The notes: generated by a model not told the origin, from the letters alone. Positions 35,787 through 46,880 are shown, counted from the first letter of the stretch. The stretch: 64,000 nt of DNA from Fredericiella sp963839515 (GCA_963839515.1 CAWIVN010000025.1:62001-126000), one strand, 5' to 3'. Numbers and translations are program-made.

Positions 35787-38700
35787 AGATACCGGCGCCA
35801 CCCCTGCTGCCGAGATCGCCTTGTTCAGCTCACCGACCCCACTCGTCAACACCTGTTCCAGCTTGGCCAACTGCTCGTCGATCTGCTCGAAGTAGTGCTG
35901 CACCAACTCGCACATCGGCACGGTCGGCTTGGCATCGGCACTCGCAACCACTGGGATCGCCGATGCCAACACCTGGTTGAGCCGCGGACGCACGATGAGA
36001 CCATAGGTCATCTTGTGATCGCCGGGCAGATACAACGCATCCTCGATCGGGGCCAGTTCGCCCAGCAGTTTGTCACAAGCCTGCAAACCCCCTGCGTGAC
36101 CGCCCAGCCGCTTCTTCCACCCTTCCACCTGCTCACGTACGCTGCGCAGCCGGATGATCGCCTCATGCACGGCCGAAATCTTGTCGCGCATCGCCAGCAG
36201 CAGTTCCTGCTGTTCCACGAGGTCGGCGTGCGGCGTCTGCACGCGCAGGTCGTTGACCACCTCAAACGGCTGTATCTGCACCTTGCCGTCCACTGTTAAG
36301 CGCACCTGGTAACGCCCCGGCAGCGCCCATGGACCTTCGCTTGCTTCCGCTGCGGTCTTGTTCCCCAGCACCTTGGTGGCGCCCGCCAGCCGCAGATTCC
36401 ACACAAAGGTGTTCATCCCCGCCTGCAAGGGCAGCCACGGTCCGGGGTCCATACCCTTGTGCGCATCGTCCAGCTTGTCATAGCCGAGGGGTTTGCGTCC
36501 ATAGGTGCGCAGCACCTTGCCTGCCTCATCCAGGATTTCCAGCTTCACCTCTGCCCCATCTTGCGGGGCAGTTGCAAGATAGTAATGAATGACGGCCCCC
36601 CGCTGCGCGCCCTCACCCGCGTCCAAGTAGCTGCGCTTCACCTGGCCCGTCGCGCTCTTCTCGGCGATCAAGGTTGAACCAGACATGGCATAGATATGGC
36701 CCTCGGCCGGCACCCAGTCCGCAAACAGATCAGGCAAGATGCGATAGCTGCGGCGCGGCGCAAACAAGCGCACGGAGGTGCCATTATCTTGCTGGCTTGC
36801 GAACTGGTACAGCAGCGGCAGATCCTCGGCGATCCAGAAACCACGCCCATGCGTGGCCAGCACCAGGTCAGTATCCTTGATCTTCAGATCGTAGATCGGA
36901 GCAACCGGGAGGTTGGCGCCCCAGCGCTGCCAGTTTGCACCGTCGTCCACCGACACGTACAGCCCCAACTCGCTGCCCGCATACAGCACACCCTGCCGGT
37001 TCGGATCACAGCGTACGACCCGCAGAAAATCATCCGGCGGCAGGCCGTTGCCGATGCGCGTCCAGCTCTGACCATAATCGCTCGTCTTATACAGGTAGGG
37101 AGCCGTGTCGTCCAGCTTGTACCGCGTGGCCGCTAGATAGCAGGTAGCCGCTTCGTAGGGCGACGGCTCCAGCGTGCGGATATAGCTCCATTCGGGCAGT
37201 TCCGGCGGCGTCACATTCTGCCAACTTGCACCGCCATCACGTGAAATATGCACCAGGCCATCATCGCTGCCTGCCCAAAAGACGCCCGCCTCATGCGGCG
37301 ACTCGCGGAAGGTGTAGATGGTGGCGTAGTGCTCGGCCCCACTGGTATCCAGCGTGATCGGCCCACCCGACGGACCCAACTTGCTCATGTCGGCACACGT
37401 CAAGTCAGGGCTGATCGGCTGCCAACTGTGACCCAGGTCGGTCGAACGGAAAGCAACATTGCCACACACATACAGCACGTTAGGGTCGTGTGGCGAGAAG
37501 AGGATCGGATATGTCCAGGGGAAACGATACTTGGCCTCACCCACGCCGCGGCCGTGCACATCCTCCGCCCACACATTCACCATTTGGATGTGACCACTCT
37601 TGCGATCGCAGCGCTGCAGCGCCCCTTGTCCACCCGGTGCGCTGCCCACGGCCCCCACAATGACGATCGACGAGTCGTCGGGCTTGACGGCGATATAGCC
37701 GCTCTCACCCGTACCCACAATCTCGCTTTCCGACCATGGAATGCTGCCGTCGATTGTGTCGCTGGGCACGCGAATACTCGAATTGTCCTGCTGCGTGCCA
37801 TAGACGCCGTAAGGGAACGCGTCGTCAACATCCATGTGATAAAACTGCGCCGTGGGTTGATTGTAAATCGTGCTGAACGACGAGCCCCCATTAAACGAGA
37901 CACACGCGCCGCCGTCGTTTCCCTCGATCATGCGCCGGTTGTTCTTCGGGTCGATCCACAAGTCGTGGTTGTCGCCATGCGGCGTGGGAATCGGCGTAAA
38001 GGTTTTGCCCCCATCCGTAGACTTTTGCATTTCCAGATTCAACACGTAGACCGTATCTGCATCTTGCGGATCGGCGTAAATGTGCATGTAGTACCAAGGC
38101 CGGCATAGCAGGTCGCCGTTGTCGGTCACCAACTGCCAGCTCTCGCCAAAATCGTCCGAACGATACACACCCGAGGCATCTTTGGCTTCGACGATTGCCC
38201 AAACACGTCCCGCCTGCACCGGCGAAGCAGCCACCCCAATTTTGCCCTTGAGTGTCTGCGGGAAGCCGGATTTGAGGCTGATCTCCTCCCATGTATCGCC
38301 ACCGTCGCGCGAACGCCACAGGCCGCTGTCCGGCCCGCCGCTGGAGAGTTCCCAAAAATTGCGATACGCCTGCCAGATGCTGGCGTAGACAATGTCGGGG
38401 TTCTGTGCGTCCAGGCATAGGTCCACGGCCCCCGCCTTGTCGCTCCTGTAAAGCACCTTCTCCCACGTGGTCCCTCCATTACGCGACCGGAATACGCCCC
38501 GCTCTTCGTTGGGCCCAAAGGCGTGGCCGAGCGCCGCCACATAGACGAGATCGGCGTTCTTCGGGTGCACGCGCACCCGTCCAATATGGCGTGTGTCCCC
38601 CAACCCCAAGTGCTTCCAGGTGCGTCCTCCGTCGCTCGACTTGTACACGCCATCGCCGTGTGTGACGTCGGTGCGGATCGTGGTCTCGCCCATGCCGGCA

Positions 38701-38957
38701 TAAATCACGCTGGCATCGGAATCCGCCACGCATAGCGCACCAACCGACGCCGTTTTCAGTTGACCATCGCTGATGCAGCGCCACGTCGTGCCGGCATCCT
38801 CGGTCTTCCAGACGCCGCCGGCGACGGCGCCAAAATAGTACGTTGCAGGGTCGGCGGTGTGCCCGGCGACGGCGACGACACGGCCACCGCGTGTCGGCCC
38901 AATGTTGCGAAAGCGCACGGCATCCAAAACAGCAGCCATAGATAGCGACTGTGACAT
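35781..38957 (-). CDS. Large BNR/Asp-box repeat protein (sortilin/VPS10-like propeller)
   Basis: 1058 residues. At least seven Asp-box motifs of the S.DGG.TW kind (KTEDAGTTW, KSSDGGRTW, RSRNGGTTW, RSRDGGDTW, STDGGKTF, ISRDGGASW, VSVDDGANW) spread over residues about 50-690 indicate one or two beta-propellers; the remaining 350 residues include a FN3-like beta part and a helical end. Annotated relatives are called glycosyl hydrolases, but catalytic activity is unproven. No signal peptide is visible: it starts MSQSLSMAAVLDAVRF after a good GGAGAG site, unlike most secreted relatives. Its last residues are coded next to the palindromic element. Confidence 0.85.
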   Translation of the reverse strand: MSQSLSMAAVLDAVRFRNIGPTRGGRVVAVAGHTADPATYYFGAVAGGVWKTEDAGTTWRCISDGQLKTASVGALCVADSDASVIYAGMGETTIRTDVTHGDGVYKSSDGGRTWKHLGLGDTRHIGRVRVHPKNADLVYVAALGHAFGPNEERGVFRSRNGGTTWEKVLYRSDKAGAVDLCLDAQNPDIVYASIWQAYRNFWELSSGGPDSGLWRSRDGGDTWEEISLKSGFPQTLKGKIGVAASPVQAGRVWAIVEAKDASGVYRSDDFGESWQLVTDNGDLLCRPWYYMHIYADPQDADTVYVLNLEMQKSTDGGKTFTPIPTPHGDNHDLWIDPKNNRRMIEGNDGGACVSFNGGSSFSTIYNQPTAQFYHMDVDDAFPYGVYGTQQDNSSIRVPSDTIDGSIPWSESEIVGTGESGYIAVKPDDSSIVIVGAVGSAPGGQGALQRCDRKSGHIQMVNVWAEDVHGRGVGEAKYRFPWTYPILFSPHDPNVLYVCGNVAFRSTDLGHSWQPISPDLTCADMSKLGPSGGPITLDTSGAEHYATIYTFRESPHEAGVFWAGSDDGLVHISRDGGASWQNVTPPELPEWSYIRTLEPSPYEAATCYLAATRYKLDDTAPYLYKTSDYGQSWTRIGNGLPPDDFLRVVRCDPNRQGVLYAGSELGLYVSVDDGANWQRWGANLPVAPIYDLKIKDTDLVLATHGRGFWIAEDLPLLYQFASQQDNGTSVRLFAPRRSYRILPDLFADWVPAEGHIYAMSGSTLIAEKSATGQVKRSYLDAGEGAQRGAVIHYYLATAPQDGAEVKLEILDEAGKVLRTYGRKPLGYDKLDDAHKGMDPGPWLPLQAGMNTFVWNLRLAGATKVLGNKTAAEASEGPWALPGRYQVRLTVDGKVQIQPFEVVNDLRVQTPHADLVEQQELLLAMRDKISAVHEAIIRLRSVREQVEGWKKRLGGHAGGLQACDKLLGELAPIEDALYLPGDHKMTYGLIVRPRLNQVLASAIPVVASADAKPTVPMCELVQHYFEQIDEQLAKLEQVLTSGVGELNKAISAAGVAPVSV

Positions 38958-39017
38958 GAAATCTCTCCGGGAAAGGTGTGGCGCCTGTGGAGCAGGCGCA
39001 ATGAATTGGGAAGCGAA

Positions 39018-39055
39018 CGAAAAACGAGGCTGCTCAGTGACATGAGCAACCTCGT
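39018..39055 (-). terminator. Intrinsic terminator of the RRM gene
   Basis: On the minus strand a 13-bp stem (39043-39055 with 39024-39036, one G-U pair) and a 6-base loop, directly followed by TTTTTCG. It is the best classical terminator in the window and separates the RRM gene from the BNR gene. Confidence 0.85.
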
Positions 39056-39167
39056 CTTATGCTGATTGACAAAGCGCGACCAGGCGACTCCATCGGCCGC
39101 AGTCGCTCACCGGCCTTGCGGCCGACGCTGCCTGCTGGCCGACACGGCCTACTGGCCGACGTTGGCT

Positions 39168-39608
39168 TTAGTAGCCGCCGCGGCGATCCCGGTCACGATC
39201 GCGGTCGCCATAGCCACCGCCGCCGCCACCACGGCCACCACGGTCGCTGCCACGGCCACCGCCACCACCGCCGCCGTAGCCGCCGCGATCGCCACCACCG
39301 CCGCCATAGCCGCCGCCACCACGGCTGCCACCACCGTAACCACCGCCACCGCCATTTTCCTTAGGCGGGCGAGCTTCGCTCACGGTGATGTTGCGGCGGT
39401 TCATCTCGTAGTTATTATACTTTGCAATCGCATCTTGTGCGGCCTTGACGCTGTCCATTTCGACAAAGCCGAATCCCTTGGACTGTCCGGTCGCACGGTC
39501 CATAATGATCGTCGCCGAGACAACGGGGCCAACCTCAGAAAAAAGCTTCTTGAGCTCCTCTACGGTCGTGCCGTAGCTGAGATTGCCGACATACAACTTC
39601 TTCGTCAT
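39168..39608 (-). CDS. Glycine-rich RRM RNA-binding protein
   Basis: 146 residues from ATG 39608 (MTKKLYVGNL), with GGAAGGG upstream. One RRM: RNP2 LYVGNL (5-10), RNP1 KGFGFVEM (44-51). The tail (88-146) is Gly/Arg/Tyr/Asp repeats such as GGGGYGGG, DRGGYGG and DRDRDRDR. The layout equals cyanobacterial cold-inducible Rbp proteins and plant GRPs, which bind RNA and often rise at low temperature. A long leader and strong promoter and terminator make it a monocistronic unit. Confidence 0.92.
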   Translation of the reverse strand: MTKKLYVGNLSYGTTVEELKKLFSEVGPVVSATIIMDRATGQSKGFGFVEMDSVKAAQDAIAKYNNYEMNRRNITVSEARPPKENGGGGGYGGGSRGGGGYGGGGGDRGGYGGGGGGGRGSDRGGRGGGGGGYGDRDRDRDRRGGY

Positions 39609-39783
39609 TGTGTTACCCTTCCGATGGTAAACTGGAACTGATGGAACTTTTACATGGACACTAAACAAACAAAGGAAGAACCCTAGCGGTAGGTCAGAGA
39701 GGTTCACCACCGGAGAAACGGGGCAACCGCTGGAAGACCCCGCGGTCGCCTGCAAACCGGACAGATGCGATCCTGGAACCTAG
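39609..39783 (-). promoter_or_regulatory. Long 5' leader of the RRM gene
   Basis: About 175 bases between the predicted start near 39784 and the ATG. It can form stems, for example GAACC with GGTTC (39682-39706 region) and a GC-rich one in 39720-39750. Long structured leaders are typical of cold-regulated RNA-binding-protein genes; no known riboswitch class was recognised. Confidence 0.45.
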
Positions 39784-39790
39784 CACTTCT

Positions 39791-39819
39791 ACATTAGCAG
39801 TTAAGTCTGTAACTGTCAA
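39791..39819 (-). promoter_or_regulatory. Sigma-70-type promoter of the RRM gene
   Basis: Minus strand: perfect -35 TTGACA (plus 39814-39819), 17-base spacer ending in TGC, then -10 TAATGT (39791-39796). The best -35 match in the window; it lies immediately after the ilvD stop (39828). Confidence 0.65.
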
Positions 39820-39827
39820 TGCCCTAT

Positions 39828-41522
<1,695 letters not shown>

Positions 41523-41558
41523 TTCGTTCTGGCTCCCAAATATAGGCTAAATAGGTCC

Positions 41559-42578
41559 CTACGCCGGCGTGATCTCGCCGGTGACATCCCAAAGATCTTC
41601 CCACGGCTGATTTTGCTTCCACAAGAAAACCTGGCCTTTGATCAAGCGGCAGTTCTTGTCGATGCCGGCAATCGCCTGCGTCTCGGCCTCTGTCAGCGGC
41701 CCCGACACCACACCCTGTAGGTTGGCCAGGTAATTCCGGCGCCTGGTGGACATCGGAATCGGCGTCGCCCCCAGTTGCACCAGCCACTTGAGACAGACGA
41801 CAGCCGGATGTACACCCAGGCGCTGTGCGATGGCGACAATCACCGGGTCTTCGATGTCCACCGTGTCGTCCGGCGTGCGATCACGCTCCGGGCGATTGGG
41901 CGACCCGATCGGAGAATAGGCGACTGCCGCCATGCCGTTGTCGCGCACAAACCGGAACAGATCAGGCTGCTGGAAGTGCGGATGCATCTCCATCTCGTTC
42001 ACGGCCGGCTTGATGCGGGCATCGCGCAGGAGCAGTTTGAGCTTAGGGATGGTCATGTTGGACGTGCCGATGTGACGCACGAGACCCATATCCACCAGCT
42101 TTTCCATTTGGCGCCAGGTCTTCATGTAGTTCTCGTGAATGTATGGCTGCGCATCGCTGTCGCGCGAGGAGACGTCCACACCCGGTGCATGCGTGTTGGG
42201 GAACGGCCAATGCACCAGGTACAGGTCCAGGTAATCCAGCCGCAGATCGGCCAGCGACTGCCGGAATGTCGGGATGACGTCTTCCTCGGCGTGCTTGTCG
42301 TTCCAAAGCTTAGACGTCACCCACAGTTCCTCACGCCGAACGCCGCTCGCCATCACGTCCTGCAAGGCGGCGCCGATCCGATCCTCGTTGCGGTATACTG
42401 CCGCACAATCAAAATGGCGATACCCTACCTCCGCCGCCCCGCGCACGGCCTCCGCCACCTCTTCATGTGAAGCATGGTCGGAACCAAAGGTGCCCAGTCC
42501 AATCCCCGGCATCTTGGCGCCTGTATACAGTACCCGCTGCGGCACGGTGCGCGGGTCTACGGCATCAACAGCTACCAT
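41559..42578 (-). CDS. Aldo/keto reductase
   Basis: 339 residues. NADPH-dependent reductase of the AKR barrel type: GLGTFGSDHASHEEVAEAV, DCAAVYRNEDRIGAAL (catalytic Asp/Tyr), KLWNDKHAEED (Lys), LVHWPFP (His), and IPMSTRRRNYLANLQG at the coenzyme phosphate site. All four catalytic residues appear present. Start MVAVDAV at 42578 with AGGTGAG upstream. Lies 36 bp before ilvD and 50 bp after the kinase-pyrophosphorylase gene, probably one transcript. Confidence 0.92.
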   Translation of the reverse strand: MVAVDAVDPRTVPQRVLYTGAKMPGIGLGTFGSDHASHEEVAEAVRGAAEVGYRHFDCAAVYRNEDRIGAALQDVMASGVRREELWVTSKLWNDKHAEEDVIPTFRQSLADLRLDYLDLYLVHWPFPNTHAPGVDVSSRDSDAQPYIHENYMKTWRQMEKLVDMGLVRHIGTSNMTIPKLKLLLRDARIKPAVNEMEMHPHFQQPDLFRFVRDNGMAAVAYSPIGSPNRPERDRTPDDTVDIEDPVIVAIAQRLGVHPAVVCLKWLVQLGATPIPMSTRRRNYLANLQGVVSGPLTEAETQAIAGIDKNCRLIKGQVFLWKQNQPWEDLWDVTGEITPA

Positions 42579-42628
42579 CCCTATCTCACCTTTCGTAGGT
42601 CACGCCACCGGCATGACGATTTCATCCC

Positions 42629-45600
42629 TTACCACTCGCACAAGGTTTCCAAATATGCTGCCGACCCGTCACGCAGCCATCCGTCCAGTTGGGCAACTTC
42701 CTTGAGCTGTTGCCCGCGCAAACGCGGCACCGCGATAAATCCACAGGGTAGCTCCGGCAGGGTGGTCATGTCGCCCCACAGCTTCTCGAACTGTGCCACC
42801 GGGAAGACATCCTCCTGCCCCTTGCCCCAACGCTTCTTGACGTCCTTGATCGTGATGTACGTAGGCATGCGTGCAGCCAGGGTGCGCACGGCCGTCGCCA
42901 CTTTCTCGTCATCCGCCAGGTCGCTGCGCGACAAGCCAAACAGTACCAACAGCTGGTCAATGTCCACCCAGCTGGTGCTCGAGTTGTAATAGGTCAGCCC
43001 AAACTCGATTTCCTCGCGCGGCAGCGCCAGGCCTTCCACCAGCCGTAGCCGGCCATCCACCCGCGCCAGCCCACCGCCGCGATCGTCCACACGCCGCGTG
43101 ATTACCTCGACGCTCATTCCCTTGCCGGAATCGATAAACTGCCCGACCAGCAGCGGGTCCACGTCGGCGCCCAGCGTGTCGATATTGTGCACCATGAGAT
43201 AGCGCAAGTTAGGCCGTTCCGCCACTAGTTGCGCCAAAACCCCATTGCGCAGCAGGTTGGGTACTTCATACCAGTGCCCGACCGGATGCAGGCATTGGTT
43301 AGGCAGGTTGTCGGTGTAGTCGCTTCCCTCGCCCGCCTGTTCGGCCCAGCGTATCAGCGCCGCGTGCAGGCTCTCGCGCACTTTCTGCGCCTGCTCGTCC
43401 AGCAGCTGCTGCGGCATCTCCTCCCACGCAAAACGCAGGTCGCGTGCCATCGGGATCAGGCGCAGGCCGACGCTGCGGCCAGGCGACAACAAGAGTGGCC
43501 CGGGATACGCGTAATTGCCCGCCCGCTCCAGCCATGCTTGTACCGGTGTGTGTGTCAGATAGCTCGTGGTAAAAATGTGCGGCAGCGTGGTACCGCACAG
43601 CCGGCCAATGCGCCGGCTCTTGGCCAGATGTACCTCGACAAAATTGCGGTGCTTGCCGCCCAGCCGTGCAAAGGGATTGAGTGCCTTGACGACACCGGCT
43701 CCCTTTGTCCAACGGCTGCCGGCCCCACCCGCCAAGGATACGGCGGCCACCGCTCCGTCGGCCAGCGCCTGCATCCCCAGCGTCACAAGTCGTTCTCGCT
43801 CTGCAGGCGCCAACTTCTCAATATCTACGACGTCCCCAGCTTCGGCATCCTCAATCAGGCTGCGCACGGGCAGCCGGTTTTGCGCCAATCCAATGCGCCC
43901 GCTGCGCAGGTCGGAACGGATTTGCTCGTGCTGCACGCGGTCAAAACCATTGGCATCCAGCAGTTCGGCCAGGCTATGGCGCCCTGCCGCCCCGCTGTCA
44001 CTCTGCGGCAGCAGGCGGTCAAACAACCCCTGCACCATGCCTGCCAACGCGGGCTCAGTCCGACATGCCGCTCCAAAGGCATCCAGTTCGGCACGCCGTG
44101 AAGCGGACAGCGTGCGCTGTTCGTGACGCAGCAGGCCGGGCAGGATCAGCGTGTAATACCCGGCGGGCATCAGCGCACGCTCACTCTGCAGCAGTTCCGC
44201 CCAGGTGCCGCGCTCGTTGATGGCAAAGTCATACACGACGGGCTCCATGGCAAACGGCACCGCTGCCTCCAGCTCGCGCTTGGCTACGCGCATGATGCTC
44301 TGCAGCCTTACCTGCGCCGCCGCCTTGCACGACGGGTCGAAGATAAATCCCATGCCGCCGCCCGCCATACCGCCTAGCATCCAGAAGCCCCAGAAGCGAT
44401 CGCCGAACTCGCCGCGCACTCGTTCGATCAACGTTTCGGTGTATAGGTTGCTGGCCCAGGGGATGATCGCCTGGATTGGCCCGCGGAAATTACGCTCGGT
44501 TGCGTCACCGATGGCGCGAATATCGCCCGCCCGCAGCAGGCCGGTAATTGCGTCGTAGGTCCGGATTGCCTCTTGTCTCCCCTGCCACTCTGCCTCAGCA
44601 CGCAGCAGGTACTTCTCGGTCACCATCTCCAAGATCGGCCCTACATCCTGCGCCATACCGCCATGCACGAGCACCAGGCTCTCCTGCAACTGCCGGCGCG
44701 TGTCCGGCGATACGTCATCTTGCGATAAGATCGTATGATTGGGCAACAGCCGGCCGCGGCTGATGCCATGCTCCGGATCGTTCGGCCCGGCCTCGACACC
44801 TTGGATCAACTTCATCCCCGGCCACACGCCGCCGGAGTCCTGCCAGCCGCCGCCCGAACCACCCAGCCACTCGCCCAGAATGGCACGCGCCGCCACCACC
44901 CGCCGTTCTTCCTCGTTCAACTTGCCCGTGAGCGACTGCGTCTGCCCTGTGGCACGCATGCAGACGGCGATCAACGAGGCTAGCAGGTTGGTCGACACAG
45001 CCAGGCGTGACCCTTTGGGGATGCCATTGACCTGGCTGACCAGCTCGATTCCATATCCGGGCTGCACCAGCCGCCCCAGCAGTTCCGCCAGTGTCTGTCC
45101 CGCACCCTCCACGCCTGGCGGAACGATGCCGGCCGCGATCACGGCCGCCTTGAGCAGGCCAAGATAGTCCTTGGCAAAGTCAAACACGTCGGCCAGCGCT
45201 GTGATCTCGGCATGTGCCCCCAGGTCCACGCTGACGAGACGCAGGACTGGCTGGTCGATCACGCGGAAGTATGACTCTACTGGCGGCTTCGGCGGCGCGT
45301 CAGTATCCTGTTGGGCGCGTACTGCCAGGTCGATCGACACGTTGAGGACGCGTGCTCCCTCCGGGAAATCCATACCCAAGAAAAAGATGTCGCTCCAACC
45401 GCTGTGTGTGAGGTCCATGCGCACGGGCGTAGCCTCATGCAGGACCGGGAAAAGCGCGCTCTCGCCGTTGTGCGAGCCCGTCCGGCTGACCGCCTGGTAC
45501 AGTTCCGGCCGCACACGCAGGGGATGATCGGCGGGGTGGCCAATGCGAAACATCCACTGGTTGCCGCGCACTGAACGTACCGAGCGCCGCACCTGGTTTG

Positions 45601-45973
45601 CCAATGTCTGAAAACCCAGCCGCCGGTAGGCTTCGGCCAAGGCGCTGGCCGTGCCGTCGCTCAGGGGCGCCGCTAGGAAAATGTCGATGGCTTCGGCAAA
45701 ACGCCGCTTGAGCAGGTTGTCGTAACCGTCAAACGGAACGAGTCCACCGCTGGGCAGGTCCGGCTTGAGCGGAATATGAAAGCGATAGATGGCGTAAAGA
45801 AAAAATAGGGCGCGCACCCGCTCGTACAAGTTCTCGCTGTCGCGGCGAAAGCGGTCGAGGCTGGCGCATTCCTCAAGCAGTTGCGCCAGCGTAGCCGAAC
45901 GGCAGAACGCATCCAGCGAGCGATTGCGTATCGCAGGCGCTTCGGCGGTGATGATCCGGATCAGTTCGCTCAT
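42629..45973 (-). CDS. Fusion of fucokinase-like GHMP kinase and UDP-sugar pyrophosphorylase
   Basis: 1114 residues from ATG 45973 (MSELIRIITA), GAGG upstream. Residues about 185-550 match the kinase part of bifunctional FKP enzymes: HSGWSD (190-195), ARVLNVSIDL (207-216), PKGSRLAVSTN (319-329, ATP loop) and GGMAGGGMGFIF (534-545). Residues about 735-1110 are a UTP-type nucleotidyltransferase: SLAGGAGSRW (746-755), KALNPF, HTPVQAWL, HNIDTLGADVDP and NSSTSWVDIDQLL. Together they could phosphorylate a free sugar and convert it to UDP-sugar. Known FKP has the reverse order and uses GTP. The longer open frame to 46087 overlaps the upstream gene and is not favoured. Sugar unknown. Confidence 0.8.
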   Translation of the reverse strand: MSELIRIITAEAPAIRNRSLDAFCRSATLAQLLEECASLDRFRRDSENLYERVRALFFLYAIYRFHIPLKPDLPSGGLVPFDGYDNLLKRRFAEAIDIFLAAPLSDGTASALAEAYRRLGFQTLANQVRRSVRSVRGNQWMFRIGHPADHPLRVRPELYQAVSRTGSHNGESALFPVLHEATPVRMDLTHSGWSDIFFLGMDFPEGARVLNVSIDLAVRAQQDTDAPPKPPVESYFRVIDQPVLRLVSVDLGAHAEITALADVFDFAKDYLGLLKAAVIAAGIVPPGVEGAGQTLAELLGRLVQPGYGIELVSQVNGIPKGSRLAVSTNLLASLIAVCMRATGQTQSLTGKLNEEERRVVAARAILGEWLGGSGGGWQDSGGVWPGMKLIQGVEAGPNDPEHGISRGRLLPNHTILSQDDVSPDTRRQLQESLVLVHGGMAQDVGPILEMVTEKYLLRAEAEWQGRQEAIRTYDAITGLLRAGDIRAIGDATERNFRGPIQAIIPWASNLYTETLIERVRGEFGDRFWGFWMLGGMAGGGMGFIFDPSCKAAAQVRLQSIMRVAKRELEAAVPFAMEPVVYDFAINERGTWAELLQSERALMPAGYYTLILPGLLRHEQRTLSASRRAELDAFGAACRTEPALAGMVQGLFDRLLPQSDSGAAGRHSLAELLDANGFDRVQHEQIRSDLRSGRIGLAQNRLPVRSLIEDAEAGDVVDIEKLAPAERERLVTLGMQALADGAVAAVSLAGGAGSRWTKGAGVVKALNPFARLGGKHRNFVEVHLAKSRRIGRLCGTTLPHIFTTSYLTHTPVQAWLERAGNYAYPGPLLLSPGRSVGLRLIPMARDLRFAWEEMPQQLLDEQAQKVRESLHAALIRWAEQAGEGSDYTDNLPNQCLHPVGHWYEVPNLLRNGVLAQLVAERPNLRYLMVHNIDTLGADVDPLLVGQFIDSGKGMSVEVITRRVDDRGGGLARVDGRLRLVEGLALPREEIEFGLTYYNSSTSWVDIDQLLVLFGLSRSDLADDEKVATAVRTLAARMPTYITIKDVKKRWGKGQEDVFPVAQFEKLWGDMTTLPELPCGFIAVPRLRGQQLKEVAQLDGWLRDGSAAYLETLCEW

Positions 45974-46007
45974 CGTGATAGCCTCGTGATAGCCTCTGGC
46001 TTCACCC

Positions 46008-46880
46008 TTAGTTGCGTTCTCTGGCCTGGTCGCGCTGCGCCAGCAGTTCCAACAGCCGCGCCAGTACCTCTTCGCGGTCGCGTCCATTCAACGCCAGCGC
46101 CAACTGCGCTGTCAACAAACCATACTTCACGCCCACGTCGTAGCGTGCGCCGGTCTGTTCGAGCGCCAGGTACTTCTCACGCCGCGCCAGTTCGGCCAGG
46201 GCGGATGACAGCGTGACGGGCGCCTGGCCCTTGCCGTTGTGCGCGCCCTGCTCGATCTGCGCCCGCAGCAGCTGCATGACGGCAGGCGTCAGCACGTGCA
46301 TGCCAAAAAAACATAAGTAATAACCGGCACGCAACCCCGGCACAAACAGCCGCTGCTCGGCCTCAGTTGGCGTCGGCTTCTCCAGCACCGTATCCACTTC
46401 GTACAGATCCTGCCGTCCGCCCAGGCGCCGCCCGCCGATCGCCCCATAGTAGGGCAGCAAGCTCTCACGCGTGGCCTGCACGGCCGAGACGGTGCAAGCC
46501 TCTGCCTCGGCCACGGCTACCAGCGCCTGCGCGCAGTTGGTGGCTGAATGGCTGACATAAAGATGATCGCCCACGAGATGAAGGAAGTGATCGCGTCCCA
46601 CAAACTCATGCGCGCAGTAGACGGCATGCCCATGCCCCAATGGCTCTTCCTGGTGGACAAACTCAAGTCGCCCGGCATGTGGTCCCGCTACCTGCGCATA
46701 GGCTTTCTCGTCACCCGGGCGTACGACCAGGCAGATAGTGTCGATACCGGCCGCCACGACTTCGTCCAGCAGGATATTGAGCACCGACTTTTCCACACCA
46801 TCGCGATCGATCAGGACTTGCAGGGGCAGGGTCCGCTGCCGGCGGCCGGCCGCGGTAATGACAGCCTTTGAAATCGGCAT
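46008..46880 (-). CDS. GalU-like sugar-1-phosphate nucleotidyltransferase, divergent
   Basis: 290 residues from ATG 46880 (MPISKAVITAAGRRQR). GT-A-like nucleotidyltransferase fold: AVITAAG (6-12), QEEPLGHGHAVYCA with the base-binding loop, and VGDHLY (metal Asp). The usual GLGTR..P.....PK loop is replaced by GRRQRTLPLQVLIDRDG, with no PK lysine, so it belongs to a side branch. UTP-glucose-1-phosphate uridylyltransferase is the nearest named activity. It precedes the kinase-pyrophosphorylase gene by 34 bp and probably works in the same sugar-nucleotide route. Confidence 0.78.
   Translation of the reverse strand: MPISKAVITAAGRRQRTLPLQVLIDRDGVEKSVLNILLDEVVAAGIDTICLVVRPGDEKAYAQVAGPHAGRLEFVHQEEPLGHGHAVYCAHEFVGRDHFLHLVGDHLYVSHSATNCAQALVAVAEAEACTVSAVQATRESLLPYYGAIGGRRLGGRQDLYEVDTVLEKPTPTEAEQRLFVPGLRAGYYLCFFGMHVLTPAVMQLLRAQIEQGAHNGKGQAPVTLSSALAELARREKYLALEQTGARYDVGVKYGLLTAQLALALNGRDREEVLARLLELLAQRDQARERN

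Noticed and set aside
39149..39200. Possible anti-CRISPR or toxin-antitoxin pair among small frames
   Set aside because: No small frame other than 12001-12072 has both a ribosome-binding site and promoter signals.
39149..39364. Ala/Val- and His/Arg-repeat frames over the 3' part of the RRM gene
   Set aside because: They arise from reading the Gly-codon repeats (GGC, GGT) in other frames.
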